From a virus, in the IMG/VR virus record IMGVR_UViG_3300032285_001890, positions 1 through 26,525 of that record: DNA of 26,525 bases, one strand, 5' to 3'. Shown piece by piece: positions 21,671-26,525 of the stretch (position 1 is the first letter of the stretch; every line of letters begins with the position of its first letter). Made by a program: the position numbers and the translations under genes. The notes under the pieces are model-generated. The model made no database searches, was not told the origin of the DNA, and saw nothing but the letters and a program-made list of their open reading frames with translations.

Positions 21671-23526
21671 TACAAACCACCTGCTAGTACCTGCATGGCA
21701 TTAAAATCTGCCATAATGCTTGATTCACTCTGATTAGTATTATACGTGGCTGATAGCTGGTAATAATTCTGCACGGTTGCCTGTGCTGCATTTACACCAC
21801 TCCCCAATGTGGCATTCATGGCGTTGGTTACGTCTGGCAATCCTGCCATGATGCCAGCTGCCATGCCTTGCGAAATAGGTTTACCAACCAAATTGGCAAA
21901 TGCTGTTGATGGCGAATGAATTCCAAGTAGTGCCATGGCTGCATCAAGTGCAGACTGTGCAGCACCTTTGGCGGCATTGGTGATTGCAGTAACGCCATTG
22001 CTAATACCATTCGCAATGCCATTGGCAATATTTTGCCCTACTGCCATAGCCTGTGCAGTAATTGACGATACAAGGCCACCAATCTTGGCTGATACATCAG
22101 TAACAAATGTACCAATAGCTGTTTGCACGGTCGTAACAAATGCACTCACTGATGTTTGCAATGTGGACCACGCGCCTGCAAAATCACCTTTAAGTAATTG
22201 GCTAATAGCAGTGAGTGCACCAATAATCAGTGTTTGAAATGGTGCGATCAGTGCCATAAATCCATTAAGCACAATTTGAATGTATGGCCACAAAAATTGT
22301 AGTGTGGTCATGAGTGACTGCCATTGAACCACCATGCCATTAATAGCAAGTGACACGACACTGATTAGAATATCTCCCAGCAAACTAAATATGGTGACTA
22401 GGTTTTGTATATAGCCTTGTGTTTGCGGTGATGCTAATTGTGTGGTGATTGCACCATACAGTGCAGTGAGTGCTGGCACTGCCACTGCATACAGATTTGC
22501 AATAGCACTGGTAATTGGCGCAATGATTACAAGAAACGAATTAAACCCTGCCTGTATCGATGCAAGTGTGCCATTCCAATCAATACCAGATACAAACGCA
22601 TCTGATGATAAATACAAATTATCAATGGCAGATATGATGCCTGGCCAGTCAACACTGCTAATGAAGTTTGCAAATTGTGTCACTACATCGCCAATGATTG
22701 GCACTAATACTTCACTGGCATAACTGCCAAATCGTACCAGTACAGGTAGCAGTGCTTCTCCTAACGTCTGCTGAATATCAGCAAACTGTGCTGCTAGCAT
22801 TGCCTGCTGGCCTGCATAGGTATCTACAGCAGCAGCAGCACTGCCACCAAATTCTTTATTAAGTTCACTTAAGATTACCTGCTGTGCACCAGCCACATTG
22901 CCTGTTTCGACCATGGTTTTAATCATGGCCTTTTGGTCATCAGTAAATGACACACCCACACGCGACAATGCACTAATGCCTGCTATTGGATCGTTCAGAG
23001 CCTTGCCTACTTGCAGTGCTGATGATTGCAAATCAGTACCCATGGCCTGTGAAATATCCAAAATAGATTGCGTGGCACTCGTAAAATTCGTGCCTTTGAT
23101 TTGCGTGAATGTGGCTAGTACGTTTTCTGCACCAAGAATTGCATCATCAGAGAAAATGCTATTGCCACTACTGGCACTCATCATAGATGCCATATCGCCA
23201 AATTGTTGTGCAGTGAATCCAGCCGCCATGCCAGTAGATTTCACCACTGCTTCAGTTTGTGCAATGGCAGAATTCCATTCAGAGGCCTCTTTAATGCTTC
23301 CTGAAATGAAATCACCAACCTTGGATAACGCGGCCCCTGCCAGATTGGTGGCAGCCGTGCCAATTGCCTGAAATGCGCCTGTGGCAATGGATTGCAAGGC
23401 ATTGAATCCACCACCAGCAGTTTTGGCTGCACCACCAACACCTTCCACGCTGCTCGTAACTGCAGCAGCCACTGGTGTTACATCATCTTCACCTAAGAAA
23501 CGAATTAGTACAGTGGTATCACTCAT
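21670..23526 (-). CDS. Tape measure protein
   Basis: The 618-aa protein is the longest tail gene product. It is Ala/Ser/Gly-rich, with the phage tape measure core (about 60-250: FTQIKGTNF, GKALNDPIAGISALSRVGVSF, split here by position) and long hydrophobic helices (about 320-360 and 395-440). The C-terminal part has IHSPSTAFANLVGKPISQGM, common in these proteins. By the usual rule of about 1.5 angstrom per residue, the tail would be near 90 nm. It starts at 23526, overlapping the second chaperone frame as ATGA. Confidence 0.93.
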   Translation of the reverse strand: MSDTTVLIRFLGEDDVTPVAAAVTSSVEGVGGAAKTAGGGFNALQSIATGAFQAIGTAATNLAGAALSKVGDFISGSIKEASEWNSAIAQTEAVVKSTGMAAGFTAQQFGDMASMMSASSGNSIFSDDAILGAENVLATFTQIKGTNFTSATQSILDISQAMGTDLQSSALQVGKALNDPIAGISALSRVGVSFTDDQKAMIKTMVETGNVAGAQQVILSELNKEFGGSAAAAVDTYAGQQAMLAAQFADIQQTLGEALLPVLVRFGSYASEVLVPIIGDVVTQFANFISSVDWPGIISAIDNLYLSSDAFVSGIDWNGTLASIQAGFNSFLVIIAPITSAIANLYAVAVPALTALYGAITTQLASPQTQGYIQNLVTIFSLLGDILISVVSLAINGMVVQWQSLMTTLQFLWPYIQIVLNGFMALIAPFQTLIIGALTAISQLLKGDFAGAWSTLQTSVSAFVTTVQTAIGTFVTDVSAKIGGLVSSITAQAMAVGQNIANGIANGISNGVTAITNAAKGAAQSALDAAMALLGIHSPSTAFANLVGKPISQGMAAGIMAGLPDVTNAMNATLGSGVNAAQATVQNYYQLSATYNTNQSESSIMADFNAMQVLAGGL

Positions 23527-23708
23527 TTTTTCTTTGCCTTGTGTTCGTTCACTTCAGATTCAATGGCCATCAGTGCTAGGTGTTCAGATATGATTTGCCA
23601 GTCTGGCAGGTTTGCTGGTGTGCAATGATATATATCACGACACAAAATCAATTCCAAGTATTCAATAGGCATTGGTGCTTTTGTCCATAGGTGTGCACGC
23701 AATGCCAT
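23523..23708 (-). CDS. Tail assembly chaperone, downstream frame (made by -1 frameshift)
   Basis: This 61-aa frame (MALRAHLWTKAPMPIEYLELIL...) sits between the first chaperone and the tape measure. It has no binding site of its own before ATG 23708. It lies in the -1 frame relative to the first chaperone, so slipping at CCCAAAA (23714-23720) would join the two as a product of about 134 aa, like lambda gpGT. Such extended chaperones coat the tape measure during tail assembly. Confidence 0.75.
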   Translation of the reverse strand: MALRAHLWTKAPMPIEYLELILCRDIYHCTPANLPDWQIISEHLALMAIESEVNEHKAKKK

Positions 23709-23710
23709 TG

Positions 23711-23926
23711 CTATTTTGGGTTTGTTTCACCTGATACACGATTGACAATAGCACTGATAATTTGCGCCAAATGACTGGCAGGCAAATCTTCAGCTCTGCG
23801 GCCGTCATCTACCATTACACACTTATTCATGATTGGCAGCAGTGCATCTAAATCATTACCCTGGCCAGCCTTCACAAGGTTTGCCACATCACGAATAGTT
23901 AGTTTACTTGCATCGATACTGTACAT
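23711..23926 (-). CDS. Tail assembly chaperone, upstream frame
   Basis: From ATG 23926 (AGGAG 7 nt upstream) the product is 71 aa (MYSIDASKLTIRDVANLVKA...), the size and position of gpG-type chaperones between tail tube and tape measure. The last codons before the TAG stop are C CCA AAA, a canonical slippery sequence. The frame extends to 23983, but that part overlaps the binding site and is not used. Confidence 0.75.
   Translation of the reverse strand: MYSIDASKLTIRDVANLVKAGQGNDLDALLPIMNKCVMVDDGRRAEDLPASHLAQIISAIVNRVSGETNPK
23714..23720 (-). other. Programmed -1 frameshift site C CCA AAA
   Basis: The coding strand reads AAC CCA AAA TAG CAA TGG. CCCAAAA fits X XXY YYZ in the zero frame and lies immediately before the TAG stop. 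After a -1 slip, reading continues ATA GCA ATG GCA TTG, exactly in the downstream chaperone frame. Gene order and frame match the conserved tail-chaperone frameshift of long-tailed phages. Confidence 0.8.
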
Positions 23927-23989
23927 TGTTGTTCTCCTATAAATTGTGTGGCATGGTGCCAGCCACGCCACACTACTGTGCATACAAGA

Positions 23990-24436
23990 TTAGGTGCTGT
24001 GGGTAATGCTGGCACATCGCAAGGTAAATGAACACATGATAGGGCCTGCACTTGATGCGTCAATTGCTGGCAAGTCAACAGCGACAATTTGGCCAGCACT
24101 GGTGGTGTAGGTATCTGCACCAGCAGCAGTGCCTGCAGGAATCCATTTCAGTGCAATCAACGTGCCATTTTCAAATGCCGTTAACATCACTTGATAGCCT
24201 TCAGTGGTTGATTCGGTATACAACACATTTACCACTACTTCTGATGGTTCGTTTTTGCCAACCGTTAGCACTGCATAGCTGCCATCAAACGTGTATGCCT
24301 CACCAGTAACTTTGGTAAGTGTCACCACGTCTACTGATTGGCTGCTTCCTGAAATATCCGTGAATGCACCACTGCCACCTGATTGGTAGCTAATGGTGGA
24401 GGCCGCTCCTGATAATGCACCTGTGGTTTGTGCCAT
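23990..24436 (-). CDS. Major tail (tube) protein
   Basis: The 148-aa, beta-rich, Thr/Ser/Gly/Ala-rich protein has a tail-tube pattern (SVDVVTLTKVTGEAYTFDG near residues 34-52; KNEPSEVVVNVLYTE). It lies between the tail terminator and chaperones, the standard place for the tube protein. AAAGGAG lies about 10 nt before ATG 24436. Confidence 0.82.
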   Translation of the reverse strand: MAQTTGALSGAASTISYQSGGSGAFTDISGSSQSVDVVTLTKVTGEAYTFDGSYAVLTVGKNEPSEVVVNVLYTESTTEGYQVMLTAFENGTLIALKWIPAGTAAGADTYTTSAGQIVAVDLPAIDASSAGPIMCSFTLRCASITHST

Positions 24437-24451
24437 GGCTGGTAATCTCCT

Positions 24452-24907
24452 TTACTGCACAATTTCAACAAATGTGAGTGTGCATATTACTCCGTGATAG
24501 TTTCGGCCCGATCCGTTCACATACTCAATTACCTGTGCACGTTGTGTAAGTAGGGTAAGTGTGTATGTTTGACCTGATAGCTGGCGTGCCTGTTCAATGT
24601 ACGCTGCCATGTATGCCTGGTACACTGCTGCAATATCCGTTAACCCCAACCCCATGCCTACTGCACGCAATAAGCAGGTATCAGTAATGGTCCATTCGGT
24701 ATTCATTACGTGGCCAGCACCACCCAATGTTTGTACCTTTGTGCGTTGCGACGTCATGCCAACAGGTGACACAATCCGCGTTGGCAAATCACCAATTTCT
24801 TCACTATCTTTTAGTGTAGTGCCTGATCGCACCAGCACTGTGGTGCCTGATAGCTGTACATTGAGTGATGTAATAGCAGTGATAATTGCACTAATGTTAC
24901 TGGCCAT
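24452..24907 (-). CDS. Tail terminator / neck protein
   Basis: This 151-aa protein lies between the head-tail connector and the tail tube gene, where the tail terminator or completion protein usually stands. Residues 20-65 form a beta-rich part. The C-terminal half has a helix (YQAYMAAYIEQARQLSG) followed by YTLTLLTQRAQ. ATG 24907 overlaps the upstream stop as TAATG. The call is mainly positional. Confidence 0.6.
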   Translation of the reverse strand: MASNISAIITAITSLNVQLSGTTVLVRSGTTLKDSEEIGDLPTRIVSPVGMTSQRTKVQTLGGAGHVMNTEWTITDTCLLRAVGMGLGLTDIAAVYQAYMAAYIEQARQLSGQTYTLTLLTQRAQVIEYVNGSGRNYHGVICTLTFVEIVQ

Positions 24908-25503
24908 TAGCTACGCTTCCTGTAGGGTTCAAGTGTTTGCTGTACATCTGTGGGTATGCGTGGTGCCTGTAGGATTACACCATCTGATGACAAAATTGCT
25001 CTATCACTATCTGGCGTGCCTTCGCGTGCACGATAAATGAAACTGCCTAAACGCAAACACGCTGCCACAATATCAGATGGTGGCGTGATCGAGTAGGCAA
25101 ACCTGCCAGTAATGGCAATGGCAATATCAGGAGTGCCAGTATAGGTCCAGATATAGCTGGTATTCATCTGAATCTTAATGGCATATGCTGGCGTGTAATT
25201 GGCAGGCAACAGTACCACCACACTGCCTGGCACGGTTTGGCCATTGCCATTCACAATCGTTGTTAGCTGGCACAAATCGTAATCCAGCATTAGTGTATTG
25301 TTCATAGCGTCAACGTTGCCACCATACCGAAAATCAAGTGCATTGTAATACCGTGTGGTATCTGCAGGACATTCAAAAATTCGGTTCGTGTACGTTTCTA
25401 CCATCGATTGTGCACGCGTGGCAGCATATCCAAGTTGGGTATCATCACTGGTGCTGGTGGCACCAATGTATGATCGTAAATCTGCTGCAGTTATATATGC
25501 CAT
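24907..25503 (-). CDS. Head-tail connector (gp6-like)
   Basis: The 198-aa protein starts MAYITAADLRSYIGA and continues DDTQLGYAATRAQSMVETYT, the N-terminal helical pattern of gp6/gp15-type connectors that dock under the portal. A beta-rich insertion occupies about 60-140, and PSDIVAACLRLGSFIYR returns to the helical fold near 155. AAAGGA precedes ATG 25503 at a normal distance. Confidence 0.82.
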   Translation of the reverse strand: MAYITAADLRSYIGATSTSDDTQLGYAATRAQSMVETYTNRIFECPADTTRYYNALDFRYGGNVDAMNNTLMLDYDLCQLTTIVNGNGQTVPGSVVVLLPANYTPAYAIKIQMNTSYIWTYTGTPDIAIAITGRFAYSITPPSDIVAACLRLGSFIYRAREGTPDSDRAILSSDGVILQAPRIPTDVQQTLEPYRKRS

Positions 25504-25508
25504 GGTGG

Positions 25509-25718
25509 TTATTCCTTTGGCAGACGTTTTACCCGTCGTGGTGCCTGCTCTTGTGGTGCATCGATGGCTGGCACGTCATCTGGTACTAACACTGCACGAT
25601 TGGTGGCAATCAGTCTGGTGCCTTCACTGGTGGTGACGTCGATAACATCACCACCAGTGTGTACCACCATGCGTGTGCCTACCATTCGTGCAAGGCTGTT
25701 ATGAAGCTTTACACGCAT
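25509..25718 (-). CDS. Small hypothetical protein downstream of capsid
   Basis: The 69-aa product is beta-rich in its first 45 residues, then has a Pro/Ala linker and a basic end (RRVKRLPKE). AGGAG lies 9 nt before ATG 25718. Its place between capsid and connector is often held by small head proteins such as cement or fibre proteins, but no family is recognised. Confidence 0.65.
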   Translation of the reverse strand: MRVKLHNSLARMVGTRMVVHTGGDVIDVTTSEGTRLIATNRAVLVPDDVPAIDAPQEQAPRRVKRLPKE

Positions 25719-25730
25719 ATAGTATTACTC

Positions 25731-26525
25731 CTACGATGCAGGATTCACACCATACACGAATGCTTCAGCCTGTGTCACGTCACCACCCCAACGCACGGTG
25801 CAGAAAATGGCAGTCTGGTAATTCGCCTGGTACAAGTAGGGATTGCGACTGATTTCCAAGCCAAGGTTTTCCACAAATGCATAGTAATTGAAGTTACCAA
25901 ACAAAATTGATTTGGCACTGGCACCTAATGCAGCAATCTTATCAGACACTGCCACCGGTTTGGTATACAGGCTGTTCATATCACCCATAGGAGTTGGTTG
26001 GAAGCTAAAGAAATTGCCAGTGAGTGCGCGAATAGCACCTAACGTGGTGTTACGCATTACCCAACCAACGCTGCTGGTATCGTCTGCATACCATTCAGGC
26101 AATTTGTGCACGATGTTCAAAATATCGCTAGCGTCTACACCTGACACACTGGCCAGCGTTTCCGAAACCGTGGCACGTGCCAAGATGCCATACGGTTGTG
26201 ACGATCCCGTACCAACCAATTGAAAGTTATTTAAATGACGTGCATACGCGCGGCCTACTTCGCGTGCAATGAATCCCTCCAAATCCATGGCTTGGTCACG
26301 CAACAATTGATTTGAAATCTTCATACCCAATGATGCAGTGTAGATGGTGATGGCACTGCCAGCAAACGTTGGTTCATCTTCGTTGAATGCATTCGATTCA
26401 GCAACAAATGCAAAATCCGATTTTTCATCTTGATTTGCAATGTTGAAAATCTGGCCACTGGTGGTGTAGCGTTGCATAGGAAGCTTGGCACCAATCCAGG
26501 TTTCGTCACGGCGATCGGTAATTTG
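25731..26525 (-). CDS. Major capsid domain of protease-capsid fusion (C-terminal part)
   Basis: This continues the reading frame that begins at 885 and passes through base 1, and holds the HK97-fold capsid core to the stop at 25731. Features include ETWIGAKLP, a region with GMKISNQLLRDQAMDLEGFIAREVG (residues 318-342 or so, quoted in two parts as GMKISNQLLRD and LEGFIAREVG), and VGTGSSQPYGIL, all typical of phage capsid proteins. Met at 26477 is internal, not the start. After protease removal and delta cleavage, the mature subunit would be about 280-300 aa. Confidence 0.93.
   Translation of the reverse strand, partial: QITDRRDETWIGAKLPMQRYTTSGQIFNIANQDEKSDFAFVAESNAFNEDEPTFAGSAITIYTASLGMKISNQLLRDQAMDLEGFIAREVGRAYARHLNNFQLVGTGSSQPYGILARATVSETLASVSGVDASDILNIVHKLPEWYADDTSSVGWVMRNTTLGAIRALTGNFFSFQPTPMGDMNSLYTKPVAVSDKIAALGASAKSILFGNFNYYAFVENLGLEISRNPYLYQANYQTAIFCTVRWGGDVTQAEAFVYGVNPAS
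26403..26525. repeat. Right copy of 123-bp terminal direct repeat
   Basis: These bases are identical to 1-123. Together they show that the two ends join within the capsid gene, giving a closed map of about 26,402 bp. Confidence 0.95.

Noticed and set aside
23521-23537. Frameshift joining the second tail chaperone to the tape measure at AAGAAAAAATGA
   Set aside because: The A-run does not form a canonical X XXY YYZ heptamer, and the ATGA overlap explains coupling without a shift.
1-26525. tRNA genes, integrase or attachment sites
   Set aside because: No cloverleaf-like sequence with a tRNA arm consensus, no recombinase motif and no plausible core repeat was seen by eye. A tRNA or HMM search would settle it.

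Overview
This window looks like the complete genome of a small tailed phage with a long, probably siphovirus-type tail. The first 123 bases recur exactly as the last 123 bases, and one capsid gene runs unbroken through that repeat. The unit genome is therefore about 26,402 bp on a circular map, opened inside the capsid gene. Every supported gene lies on the minus strand, so transcription runs from high to low coordinates and across the junction. Genes are tightly packed: ATGA and TAATG stop/start overlaps recur throughout, and most of the other starts have an AGGAG-type ribosome binding site. I see no tRNA, integrase, DNA polymerase or classical phage repressor. The phage is probably virulent and depends on a host polymerase. 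The host cannot be named. The Gp37-like baseplate protein, the XhlA-like protein, the lysozyme/Rpf-like protein and ThyX weakly suggest a Gram-positive host, perhaps from an environmental sample.

Layout in transcription order: (1) An early control region (about 17660-17960) has candidate promoters and structured leader hairpins. (2) An early block (17658 to about 15150) holds nine or ten small orphan genes, including a ribbon-helix-helix regulator. (3) The replication block (15079-10048) contains a second ribbon-helix-helix regulator with an apparent ATT start, a candidate SSB with an acidic tip, a TOPRIM/RepA-like primase-helicase, an array of 11 GTAAACC iterons with a 36-bp perfect palindrome (putative origin), a zinc-ribbon protein, a multi-HTH DNA-binding protein and a VRR-NUC nuclease. 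(4) A strong promoter (10022-10051) drives a short block with a small membrane protein, a secreted lysozyme-like protein and the thymidylate synthase ThyX, ended by a terminator hairpin. (5) The lysis block (7958-6348) has a coiled-coil protein, an amidase endolysin, an XhlA-like protein and a holin. (6) Packaging and head genes (6336 to 1, continuing at 26402 to 25731) are TerS, TerL, a portal-MuF fusion, a neck protein, a Dps-domain protein and a protease-capsid fusion. (7) Connector and tail genes (25718 to 17964) are the head-tail connector, tail terminator, tail tube, a frameshifted pair of tail chaperones, tape measure, Dit, baseplate proteins, receptor-binding candidates and a tail-fibre chaperone.

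The most notable points are: a complete Dps ferroxidase centre inside a head-gene-cluster protein; prohead protease and capsid fused in one frame with an internal capsid start; two candidate programmed -1 frameshift sites (C CCA AAA in the tail chaperones, and A AAA AAG in the portal-MuF gene, which would give a portal-only product); the iteron array beside a multi-HTH protein; two promoters sharing a nearly identical 19-bp element; and a ribbon-helix-helix gene whose near-perfect Shine-Dalgarno sequence points to an ATT codon.
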